Shown: positions 1 through 6,668 of the stretch, one piece after another
How the letters are laid out: each line of letters starts with the position of its first letter
Position numbering within the stretch: the stretch's first letter is position 1
Source: Actinomycetota bacterium
GTDB lineage: Bacteria > Actinomycetota > Coriobacteriia > Anaerosomatales > JAHIQC01
Length of the DNA stretch: 9,086 bases
Assembly (NCBI GenBank): GCA_018902765.1
Contig: JAHIQC010000346.1
Coordinates: forward strand, 1 to 9,086
Direction of reading: 5' to 3'
Made by a program: the position numbers and the translations under genes
The notes under the pieces: generated by a model
Databases searched by the model: none
What the model was told of the DNA's origin: nothing
The model's input: the letters and a program-made list of their open reading frames with translations, nothing else

Positions 1-5
1 CCCCA

Positions 6-1598
6 ATGAATCTCCAACAACCGAACGGCAACGACGCCACGCAGACCTCGAACCGATCCAAGAGCGTCGTGCCATGCTCGGGTTTGTGTAGCCGTTGTAT
101 AGACACCTGCCGAGGAAACTGCGAGGTATTCAAGTCCTCGTTCCGCGGTCGTGAGGTCATCTATCCCGGCCCCTTCGGCGAGATGACTGCAGGCGGCGAC
201 AAGGACTACCCTATCGATTACTCACATCTCAACATCCTGGGCTACGCGCTCGGCGCGAAGGGCCTGCCTGATGGCGTCGAGGGCACACCGGACAACACAC
301 TGTTCCCCATGGTCGACACCGAGACCGAGTTCGGCACCGCCAACAAGATCAAGATGCGCGTCCCGATCTTCACCGGCGCGCTAGGCTCGACCGAGATTGC
401 CCGCAAGCACTGGGACAGCTTCGCCGTTGGCGCCGCCATCTCCGGCGTGTCGATCGTATGCGGCGAGAACGTCTGCGGCATCGACCCCGGCCTCGAACTC
501 GACTCGAACGGCAAGGTCAGCCACGCACCGGATATGAAGCGCAGGGTCGAGTCCTATCGTCGCTATCGCGAAGAGGGCTACGGCGACATCCTCGTGCAGA
601 TGAACGTTGAGGACACGCGTCTCGGCGTTGCCGAGTACTGCATCGAGAAGCTTGGCGTCGAGACCATGGAGCTCAAGTGGGGCCAAGGCGCCAAGTGCAT
701 CGGCGGCGAGATCAAGGTCGATTCGCTCGAGCGTGCACTCGAGCTTCAGAAGCGCGGCTATCTCGTCACTCCCGACCCGAGCAACGCCGCAATTCAGGCC
801 GCGTACGAAGACGGGGCCATCAAGCAGTTCGAGCGTCATAGTCGTCTCGGATTCGTGGATGAAGAGGGCTTCTACGCCGAGGTGCAGCGACTGCGCGACC
901 TTGGCGCCAAACGAGTCACCCTCAAGACCGGCGCCTACGCGATGCGCGAGCTTGCGATGGCGATCAAGTGGTCCAGCAACGCCAAGATCGACCTGCTCAC
1001 CATCGACGGAGCGCCCGGCGGCACCGGGATGAGCCCGTGGCGGATGATGGAAGAGTGGGGTGTTCCGACCTTCTACCTGCAGTCTATGGCCAACGAACTG
1101 ATCGGACGCCTGCGCGCTAAAGGAGCCTTCATCCCCGACATCGCGATGGCGGGCGGCTTCTCGAGCGAAGACCACATCTTCAAGGTCCTCGCGATGGGTG
1201 CCCCGCACACCAAGGCCGTCTGTATGGGCCGCGCACTCATGATTCCCGGCTTCGTCGGCGGGAGCATCGAGCGTTGGATGAAGACGAGCGACCTGCCAAA
1301 GACGGTCGCCGAGTTCGGCACCACCAAGGAAGAGATCTTTGTCACCTACGAGACCCTCAAGGCGAAGTACGGCGCCGAAGTCGACGCCATGCCACTTGGC
1401 GCGATCGCGGTCTATACGTACAGCGACAAGATCCGGGTCGGCCTGCAGCAGCTCATGAGTGGTTCTCGCAACATGCGCCTGGACACCATAGGCCGCGGCG
1501 ATCTGATCTCACTGACCGAAGAAGCGACGAAGGTATCCGGGATCCAGTACGTAATGGACTCGTTCCGCGAAGAAGCGCTCAAGATCATTGATGCGTAG
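6..1598 (+). CDS. Glutamate synthase-like FMN-binding domain protein with Cys-rich N-terminus
   Basis: 530-residue protein of the glutamate synthase central/FMN-binding fold (GltB-like TIM barrel). Seen: the KWGQGAK segment (residues 224-230), matching the KxGQGAKP motif of the family; IDGAPGGTG (333-341), the phosphate/flavin loop; and a MAGGF...ALMIP stretch (381-413) corresponding to the second flavin-phosphate region. The N-terminus has five closely spaced cysteines (C24, C28, C31, C35, C39; C-x3-C-x2-C-x3-C-x3-C), suggesting a metal or Fe-S site. The cysteine triplet that binds the 3Fe-4S cluster in classical glutamate synthase, normally after the flavin loop, is absent. The protein also lacks the glutaminase domain. 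It is therefore either an archaeal-type synthase subunit needing partners or a related amidation or redox enzyme; the substrate cannot be read from the sequence. The ATG lies 5 bases from the window edge, so no ribosome site is visible and the true start may be upstream. It is convergent with the kinase gene. Confidence 0.85.
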   Translation: MNLQQPNGNDATQTSNRSKSVVPCSGLCSRCIDTCRGNCEVFKSSFRGREVIYPGPFGEMTAGGDKDYPIDYSHLNILGYALGAKGLPDGVEGTPDNTLFPMVDTETEFGTANKIKMRVPIFTGALGSTEIARKHWDSFAVGAAISGVSIVCGENVCGIDPGLELDSNGKVSHAPDMKRRVESYRRYREEGYGDILVQMNVEDTRLGVAEYCIEKLGVETMELKWGQGAKCIGGEIKVDSLERALELQKRGYLVTPDPSNAAIQAAYEDGAIKQFERHSRLGFVDEEGFYAEVQRLRDLGAKRVTLKTGAYAMRELAMAIKWSSNAKIDLLTIDGAPGGTGMSPWRMMEEWGVPTFYLQSMANELIGRLRAKGAFIPDIAMAGGFSSEDHIFKVLAMGAPHTKAVCMGRALMIPGFVGGSIERWMKTSDLPKTVAEFGTTKEEIFVTYETLKAKYGAEVDAMPLGAIAVYTYSDKIRVGLQQLMSGSRNMRLDTIGRGDLISLTEEATKVSGIQYVMDSFREEALKIIDA

Positions 1599-1604
1599 GG
1601 GGTG

Positions 1605-1714
1605 AGAGGTCGGGTGATGCCCCGTCCTCGGACAGTCCTCGACGAGAAGGGCGCCCCCGAGCGGGGCGCCCTTCTCGTCTGCGGGAACTGCGGGCGGGGC
1701 ATCACCCGACCTCT
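1605..1714. repeat. Nested inverted repeat with 20-bp perfect outer arms
   Basis: The outer arms 1605-1624 and 1695-1714 are perfect 20-bp reverse complements (left arm agaggtcgggtgatgccccg). Between them sits a separate perfect 17-bp hairpin (1641-1679), and short cagt/actg pairing (1633-1636 with 1687-1690) continues the symmetry. A 7-bp direct repeat gtcctcg occurs at 1624-1630 and 1635-1641. The element fills most of the 150-bp gap between two convergent genes. It could be a compound bidirectional terminator, a cruciform-forming site, or a small MITE/REP-like element. No clear target-site duplication flanks it. Confidence 0.9.
1641..1679. terminator. Bidirectional hairpin terminator between convergent genes
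   Basis: Perfect 17-bp GC-rich stem (1641-1657 with 1663-1679) and a 5-nt loop (cgagc). It begins 42 nt after the stop of the FMN enzyme and lies 69 nt beyond the stop of the kinase gene, so it can serve both. Neither strand has a U-tract after the stem, as is common for hairpin terminators in high-GC actinobacteria (established pattern; use here is inferred). Confidence 0.75.
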
Positions 1715-1748
1715 TGCGGACGTATCGGCGATCATCGCGGGGGCCCCT

Positions 1749-3110
1749 CTACTCGCTAAGCACCCGCATGGCGGCTCGCAGCATCTCGGGGGCTTTGGCG
1801 TAGAGGCGCGCGGGGCGCAGCATCTCTTGGGCGATCAGTCGCGTCGCGAAGGGCCGCACTGTCTGCGTGATGTCGATGCCCGGATAGATCGCCTGCGCAA
1901 CCCCCTCCACCGTCACCAGCGCCTTAATCAGCAGGCCGTAGCCCACCGGCACCGCAATCTTGAAGTCCGCGAGCATCGACAGAAACCCGATCGCGAAACC
2001 GCGAACGTCGGCGCGCTGACCGGGGCGACGCAACGTGCGCTTCATAAGCGTTGCCACGCGATCTCTGACCGCCGCCTCCTGTTCGTGCGCGATGACCAGC
2101 CCAAGCTCACGTGAGTACTTGACCGCGCGATCGGCGTCACCGTAGACGGTGGCTGCGAGTACCTGCGCTATGGCGATCCGCTGCGCCGGCAAGGTGGTCC
2201 CCACTATCCCGAAATCGAGATAGCAGATCCGCGAATCCGGCGTCACGAACAGGTTGGCGGGGTGAAGATCGGCGTGATAGCGACCAAGCACAAGAACCTG
2301 CCGCATGAACACATCGGCGCCGTGAACCGCGAGCGCACGCGCGTCTACTCCGTCGCGCTCAGCGTCCGTAAGCTCGGTCAGTCGCCAACCCTCCACGAAC
2401 TCCATGGTCAGAACGCGGCGCGTGGTTCGCGCCCAAACGACCCTCGGCACCATGACCAGCTCATCGTCTCTCACATCGAAAGCGAAACGCTCGGCGACTC
2501 GCGCCTCGTTCCTCAGATCGGTCTCGCTTCGCAGGGTCGCTTCAAACTCGCCGAGGAACGCCTCAAGGTCCACGCGAGCGAGGATGCCCATTCGGGGCAT
2601 GCGTCTCAACCAAACTCGGGCAAGCTCCACATCGGCGTCGATGCTCGCTCGTACGCCGGGGCGCACGACCTTGATGGCCAGTAACGTCCCCGCCGCCAAT
2701 GTGTCTCCGAGGACCGGGCGATACTCCGCCTTCAGGCGCGCGCGATGCACTTGAGCGATGGAGGCTGAGGCGACCGGCACATCCTCGAACGCATCGAACA
2801 GATCTTCGGGATCACGACCGAATTCGCTACGAATACATGTGCGGATGTGCTCTGCGCCCACTGGAGGAATGCTGTCCTGAAGCTTTTCGAGCTCAAAGAC
2901 GACCTCCGCGCTGAACAGATCTGGGCGTACGGATGCGAGCTGACCTAGTTTGATGAACGCCGGGCCCAGCTCCTCACATGCGATGCGGGCCTGACGCGCC
3001 ATCGCCGAACGCCGACGTGCGGGCGCACTCAGGCCGAAGCGAGCATGCACGAGCCCGAGGACCATCCGCTTGCTCACGACACGCGCGATACGGCGGCCTC
3101 TGGCACTCAC
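1749..3110 (-). CDS. AarF/ABC1/UbiB-family atypical kinase, lacking the C-terminal membrane hairpin
   Basis: 453-residue protein of the ABC1/ADCK/UbiB protein-kinase-like family, whose members support ubiquinone and other isoprenoid-lipid metabolism through an unconventional ATPase/kinase activity. Seen in order: the family-specific KxGQ motif (KLGQ, residues 54-57); ASIAQVHRA (116-124), which replaces the usual P-loop; the ATP-binding lysine in AIKVV (K147); an ExD segment (E196, D198); the catalytic loop HADLHPAN (279-286); and the metal-binding DFG (299-301). The catalytic loop has Ala where most members have Gly (HPGN). The protein ends soon after the C-lobe and lacks the strongly hydrophobic two-helix tail of UbiB proteins of about 540 residues. 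Translation starts with GTG 5 nt after the stop of the coiled-coil gene, implying coupled expression; an in-frame ATG lies at 3065, but the GTG keeps the coupling. The family assignment is firm; the lipid pathway is unknown. Confidence 0.93.
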   Translation of the reverse strand: MSARGRRIARVVSKRMVLGLVHARFGLSAPARRRSAMARQARIACEELGPAFIKLGQLASVRPDLFSAEVVFELEKLQDSIPPVGAEHIRTCIRSEFGRDPEDLFDAFEDVPVASASIAQVHRARLKAEYRPVLGDTLAAGTLLAIKVVRPGVRASIDADVELARVWLRRMPRMGILARVDLEAFLGEFEATLRSETDLRNEARVAERFAFDVRDDELVMVPRVVWARTTRRVLTMEFVEGWRLTELTDAERDGVDARALAVHGADVFMRQVLVLGRYHADLHPANLFVTPDSRICYLDFGIVGTTLPAQRIAIAQVLAATVYGDADRAVKYSRELGLVIAHEQEAAVRDRVATLMKRTLRRPGQRADVRGFAIGFLSMLADFKIAVPVGYGLLIKALVTVEGVAQAIYPGIDITQTVRPFATRLIAQEMLRPARLYAKAPEMLRAAMRVLSE

Positions 3111-3115
3111 GGCGC

Positions 3116-3466
3116 TTACGTCCCGGTGTCGCCGGAACGGTCTAGGAGCGCGTCGAGAGAGGCTTGCATCGATTCTAGCCGGCCACGCAGCTCCGAGACC
3201 TCGAACGTGAGTTCATCGAGGTGCCCCGCGACATCCGCACGGCTCCCTGCGGGCTCGCCTTGATCACTGGCGAGTGAGACTTTGAGGCGCTCCTTCTCCT
3301 CGGCGATGAGGGCGGACAGGCCGTCAACGAACGCTTCAGGGCCTACGGCCATATCCCCCTCGGGCTGGGCCGAGCCGCGCTCGACAGCCGCCTTCCAGCC
3401 CTCATCGGCGGTCTCGTGCACAAGCGCCCACGAAGCCATGAATCGCATGAAATCGTCGTTGTCCAT
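3116..3466 (-). CDS. Small acidic coiled-coil protein, phasin-like shape, function unknown
   Basis: 116-residue soluble protein with no signal peptide or membrane segment. The N-terminal 30 residues are predicted amphipathic (WALVHETADEGW). A flexible, Gly/Pro-containing part follows, then a heptad-like helix at about residues 78-108 (ADVAGHLDELTFEVSEL...) with leucine and valine at a/d-like spacing, indicating a coiled coil. The ATG at 3466 is preceded by a strong ribosome site (gaggagg on the minus strand, 3474-3480). The stop lies 5 nt before the GTG of the UbiB-like kinase, so the two are very probably co-translated. I do not recognise the family with certainty. The layout recalls small phasin-type coiled-coil proteins that I recall next to aarF-type genes in other bacteria, but that comparison is from memory and unverified. 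A role as a scaffold or membrane/lipid adaptor for the kinase is an inference. Confidence 0.8.
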   Translation of the reverse strand: MDNDDFMRFMASWALVHETADEGWKAAVERGSAQPEGDMAVGPEAFVDGLSALIAEEKERLKVSLASDQGEPAGSRADVAGHLDELTFEVSELRGRLESMQASLDALLDRSGDTGT

Positions 3467-3473
3467 GGTCAGC

Positions 3474-3480
3474 CCTCCTC
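3474..3480 (-). promoter_or_regulatory. Strong ribosome binding site of the coiled-coil gene
   Basis: The minus strand reads gaggagg, followed by a short spacer (gctgacc) and the ATG at 3466. It fixes the start of the 116-residue protein. It lies only 2 nt after the hairpin at 3483-3528, so folding of that hairpin could influence access to it. Confidence 0.8.
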
Positions 3481-3482
3481 AA

Positions 3483-3528
3483 CACAACGAGGGCCCCGAG
3501 CCTTGCAGCGCGCAGGGCCCTCGTGGTG
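3483..3528 (-). terminator. Hairpin between cytochrome b and coiled-coil genes; partial terminator or mRNA-stability stem
   Basis: The arms 3483-3496 and 3515-3528 pair over 14 positions with one mismatch (3486/3525); the core acgagggccc/gggccctcgt is perfect. The loop is 18 nt. The stem starts 14 nt beyond the cytochrome b stop and ends just before the next ribosome site, with no U-tract. No promoter is evident between the two genes, so a leaky terminator or a processing/stability element that lowers downstream expression fits better than a full stop. Confidence 0.6.
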
Positions 3529-3542
3529 GTCACGGGTGTCGG

Positions 3543-4364
3543 TCAGTCTGCAGCGGGTGCAACGGCCGAGAAGACAGGTGCCTCCTCGGCATGCCCATGA
3601 CCGTGACCGCCCTCCACGACGTCCATCTCCTTGATTCCAAAGAAGTCGAGCGCACACGGCACGTCCACGCTGAACGCCAGATACATGTGGACAGTGGTCA
3701 TGATGATGAAGCCCCAGTTGAGCACGTAGTGCAGCATTCGGATCATCCACACGCCCGTGGCACCGACGATCGCCGCCGTGCCGGTGTAGAGGCTCGCGTT
3801 GATGAGCGGAAGCTGATAGCGCCATATCAGTAGTCCGGTGAGCGCCTGCACAACCATCATGACGAGGAAGAGGCCGTACGACATCTTCTGCATGACGTTG
3901 TACTTCGCGACGTGCGGCTTGTCGTCGCTCAGATAACCGTAGTACTTGAGCACGCCGCCGGCGGTCTCAATATCCTTCTTGCCGATGGCGAACTCGCGAT
4001 AGTCGGCGTTCGTCTTGGATTTGAATGCGTACCAGACGCGCCAGATGACCCCTACGATGACGATGAACATGAATACGTAGTGGGTGTTTCTCATGAACTC
4101 ACGCCCGCCGCCGAAGTACGGGAAGCGGATGTACATCCCAGTGAAACCGAGAATGATCATCGAGAACATGTGGAAGGCGTGAAGCACCTTCGGCGTCGCG
4201 GGAGGCCGCGCGTCGTGCTCCGGCCACTTGCCCTCGATGAAGGCCTTTCGGAAGCGGCCCTTGATGACGAACATTGAAAAGTGCCAGGTGAGGAACAACA
4301 ACACGCACACGTAGATAGCGCTGAAAGCGACATCCAGCCACACGTTGATCTGCATCAAGTCCAT
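3543..4364 (-). CDS. Membrane cytochrome b (cytochrome b561/Ni-Fe hydrogenase-type b subunit family)
   Basis: 273-residue integral membrane protein with about five hydrophobic helices (roughly residues 11-33, 60-80, 92-113, 160-183, 208-232). It resembles di-heme cytochrome b subunits that pass electrons between the quinone pool and hydrogenases, formate dehydrogenases or thiosulfate reductases. Candidate heme ligands in or at the ends of helices are H28, H62/H65 (LHAFH), H95 (NTHY), H212 (MLHY) and H226 (TVHMY). The C-terminal tail carries HGHGHAEE (254-261), a possible metal-binding stretch unusual for this family. No catalytic hydrogenase or molybdoenzyme subunit is in the window, so its electron partner is unknown. 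The ATG at 4364 follows a G-rich sequence (ggggga on the minus strand) only a few nt upstream, a modest ribosome site. It is first in a probable operon with the coiled-coil protein and UbiB-like kinase. The fold is confident; the partner is not. Confidence 0.88.
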   Translation of the reverse strand: MDLMQINVWLDVAFSAIYVCVLLFLTWHFSMFVIKGRFRKAFIEGKWPEHDARPPATPKVLHAFHMFSMIILGFTGMYIRFPYFGGGREFMRNTHYVFMFIVIVGVIWRVWYAFKSKTNADYREFAIGKKDIETAGGVLKYYGYLSDDKPHVAKYNVMQKMSYGLFLVMMVVQALTGLLIWRYQLPLINASLYTGTAAIVGATGVWMIRMLHYVLNWGFIIMTTVHMYLAFSVDVPCALDFFGIKEMDVVEGGHGHGHAEEAPVFSAVAPAAD

Positions 4365-4366
4365 AG

Positions 4367-4384
4367 GTCCCCCGTTGTCCCCCG
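4367..4384. repeat. Short tandem repeat at the cytochrome b ribosome site
   Basis: The 8-mer gtcccccg occurs at 4367-4374 and 4377-4384, separated by tt. On the minus strand this gives two G-rich boxes (cgggggac) just before the ATG at 4364. The nearer box is probably the ribosome site; the second may be chance or a duplicated site. Confidence 0.5.
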
Positions 4385-4414
4385 GACCGTCCGCCCTTCA
4401 GGCGTCGGTCTGAT

Positions 4415-4466
4415 TCCACTCACGTCCCAGAATATACCGGCACAGAATCTGGGACTCATGAGTGGA
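4415..4466 (-). promoter_or_regulatory. Probable cytochrome b promoter inside an inverted-repeat operator
   Basis: The minus strand carries TATATT (4431-4436, 5/6 match to the -10 consensus) about 67 nt before the cytochrome b ATG. It lies between two inverted arms: ccactca plus gtcccaga (4416-4431) pair with tctgggac plus tgagtgg (4448-4465), with a 1-nt versus 3-nt internal asymmetry. The arm centres are about 33 bp apart, close to three helical turns. The distal arm contains the perfect palindrome actcatgagt (4454-4463) in the -35 position, and no TTGACA-like box is seen, which suggests activator or repressor control. The same DNA could fold as a hairpin in read-through RNA from the ATPase gene and act as a terminator, although no U-tract follows. 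Confidence 0.5.
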
Positions 4467-4502
4467 TTTCGACGTACGTGCGGCAATCCCTATCTACGAA
4501 TC

Positions 4503-6668
4503 TCAGGTAGAAATCGGCAGGCGTTTCGTGGGGCGAAGAAGCCTCAGGCCGTTGAGTATGACGAGCAGCGCCACGCCGGTGTCTGCGAAGACCGCGAGCC
4601 ACAGTGACGCGTAGCCCGTAAGCGCCAGTACGAGTACCACGAACTTGACGACAACCGAGAACCATACGTTCTGACGAATGTTGACCAAAGTGCGACGTCC
4701 GAGGTCGAAGAAGCCGGGCAACGCGCTCAGATCGTCAGACATGAGCGCAACATCAGCAGTCTCCAATGCCGTGTCCGAACCCGCGGCGCCCATCGCGATG
4801 CCGATATCGGCGACCGCAAGCGCAGGCGCATCATTGATGCCGTCGCCCACCATCGCCAACGGCCCATACGCGAGCGACAAGGCACGCACGGCCTCGGACT
4901 TATCCTGCGGCAGCAAGCTGGCTCTGAACTCGTCGACTCCGGCCCTGTGTGCAACTGCCGCGCCCACTCGCTCATGATCACCCGTCAGCATGACCGTGTG
5001 AGCGATGCCTCCGATGCGCAGCTCGTTCATGACATCGGCGACGTGATCCCTGATCACGTCTTCGACCCCGATCACACCAAGGGCCAAGCACGATTCAACG
5101 TCCGCGACGACGATCACCGTTTGGCCAAGCGCTTCAAGCTCTTGGGCATTCTGCTCAAAGGTGCCGGCGTCGATTCCCGATTCACGGGCCAAGGCCGGAC
5201 TTCCCGCAAGGTAACGAGTGCCACGTACGTCCCCGAACACGCCTCGACCGGCGACTTCGTCGACCTCATCTGCGTCGTCATGCGTCCCCTCCGCAGCCCT
5301 GAGCACCGCTGCGGCAAGAGGGTGCGAAGCGCGCGATTCGAGCGACGCGGCGATTCCCAGCACTTCGGCCGCGGACGAACCGGCTGCGACGAGGACAGAA
5401 GAGACCTCGGGTCGCCCTACAGTGAGCGTCCCCGTCTTGTCGAATGCGACGACGCGGATGCGCGCAGCCATCTCGATGAAGGCGCCGCCTTTGACAAGGA
5501 CACCGTCGCGCGCTGCGCGAGTAATCGCGCTCACGACGGCGACCGGCGTCGAGATGACTAAAGCGCACGGGCAGCTGACCACGAGTAGCACGAGCGCCCG
5601 ATACACCCACTCGCGCGGCTCGAATCCGTTGCCGGTCACCCACAACACCACCGGCGGAAGCGAGGCTATCGCGAGTGCGAGGCCCAGGACCACAGGCGTA
5701 TACCAGCGCGTGAAGCGGTCTACGAGCCCCTGTATCGGGGCCTGCGTGGCCTGCGCGTCCTCGACCAGGCGCACGATGCGCGAGATGGTCGAGTCGTTTC
5801 CTGCCGACGTCACTACCGCCTCAAGCGCGCCCGATCCGTTGAGCGAACCGGCGAACACTCGCGCGCCAGGCCCCTTCAAGACTGGCAGCGACTCGCCGGT
5901 GATAGGAGCCTCATCAACTGCCGAGGAGCCCGAGGCGACCTGCCCGTCGACAGGTATCCGGGCGCCTGGTTTCACGAGCACCATCTCGCCCACCGCAACC
6001 GATTCGGTCGGCACCTCCTGCGTGACTCCGTCGCGCATCACGTGAACCGTATCCGGCGACAGCGAAGCCAGATCGCGAATCGACCGCCGGGTGCGAGCAA
6101 GCGAGCGGGACTCGAGCGCACCGCCGATGGCGAACAAGAACACCACAGTCGCGGCTTCGCGGTGATCGCCAAGGGCGAGCGCTCCTATGACCGCAAGCGA
6201 CATCAAAACGTTCATGTCGAGGATTCGGGCGCGCGCCGACACAAGCCCACGACGCAAAACGGGGCCCCCGCTGAGCACGAGCGCGGTCAGGGAAGCCGCA
6301 AGCGACCACATCGGAGCCCAGCCCATCACCTGAGCGCCCCATCCTGCGAGTATCAGCACGCCCGCAGCGTAAATCGCCGGCTCGACTAAGCGCATACGTA
6401 GTGACGGCGCCGTGAGCTCCGGATGGGCTGCGCCGCCAATGGGTTCCAGGCCATAGTCCATCTTTCGAACCAGACTCACGACACGAGAAGGAACCGATGC
6501 ATCGTCATACTCCACGATCAGGATTCCCGTGGCGAAGTTGAGTGATGCGCACGTGACACCCGACAGCGCTTCGACCGAGGCGGCAACCCCGCGAGCGCAA
6601 TCGGGACAATCCAGTCCGGTCAACCGAAGCTCGAGACGTGAGGTGTTGTCGGGGGCGATCGGGTTCAT
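4503..6668 (-). CDS. zntA: Zn2+/Cd2+/Pb2+-exporting P-type ATPase (P1B-2, CadA/ZntA family)
   Basis: 721-residue heavy-metal pump of usual family length that uses ATP to expel divalent soft metals from the cytoplasm. Seen in order: an N-terminal metal-binding domain with GLDCPDCAR (C21 and C24); two or more membrane helices; the actuator motif TGES (257-260); the intramembrane metal-binding CPC (366-368); the phosphorylation site DKTGT (410-414); the nucleotide-binding HP dipeptide (449-450); TGDH (562-565); and the hinge GDGINDAP (608-615). K675 in the NIRQN...VVVK helix and D696 in ADTG of the last helix correspond to residues typical of the Zn/Cd/Pb subgroup, rather than the Asn/Tyr/Met/Ser set of copper pumps. 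The start overlaps the stop of the ArsR-type regulator by 4 bp (ATGA, 6665-6668), with a GAGGAG ribosome site (6677-6682) inside that gene, so the pump is translationally coupled to its sensor. All key residues are intact. Confidence 0.95.
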   Translation of the reverse strand: MNPIAPDNTSRLELRLTGLDCPDCARGVAASVEALSGVTCASLNFATGILIVEYDDASVPSRVVSLVRKMDYGLEPIGGAAHPELTAPSLRMRLVEPAIYAAGVLILAGWGAQVMGWAPMWSLAASLTALVLSGGPVLRRGLVSARARILDMNVLMSLAVIGALALGDHREAATVVFLFAIGGALESRSLARTRRSIRDLASLSPDTVHVMRDGVTQEVPTESVAVGEMVLVKPGARIPVDGQVASGSSAVDEAPITGESLPVLKGPGARVFAGSLNGSGALEAVVTSAGNDSTISRIVRLVEDAQATQAPIQGLVDRFTRWYTPVVLGLALAIASLPPVVLWVTGNGFEPREWVYRALVLLVVSCPCALVISTPVAVVSAITRAARDGVLVKGGAFIEMAARIRVVAFDKTGTLTVGRPEVSSVLVAAGSSAAEVLGIAASLESRASHPLAAAVLRAAEGTHDDADEVDEVAGRGVFGDVRGTRYLAGSPALARESGIDAGTFEQNAQELEALGQTVIVVADVESCLALGVIGVEDVIRDHVADVMNELRIGGIAHTVMLTGDHERVGAAVAHRAGVDEFRASLLPQDKSEAVRALSLAYGPLAMVGDGINDAPALAVADIGIAMGAAGSDTALETADVALMSDDLSALPGFFDLGRRTLVNIRQNVWFSVVVKFVVLVLALTGYASLWLAVFADTGVALLVILNGLRLLRPTKRLPIST

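Noticed and set aside
381..1208. 275-codon open frame on the minus strand inside the FMN enzyme gene
   Set aside because: Antisense to a gene with intact family motifs; its translation has no recognisable domain and the length is expected from high G/C at third codon positions.
1602..2114. 170-codon plus-strand frame over the nested repeat and the kinase 3' end
   Set aside because: It encodes the inverted repeat and antisense kinase sequence, has no ribosome site and shows no domain.
4472..4479. acgtacgt palindrome downstream of the ATPase gene
   Set aside because: Eight-base palindromes of this kind are common by chance and it has no clear relation to the promoter elements.
4947..6045. Two long plus-strand open frames opposite the P-type ATPase
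   Set aside because: Low-complexity Ser/Arg/Thr/Ala-rich or Asp/Arg/His-rich translations, overlapping each other and a gene whose catalytic motifs are all intact.
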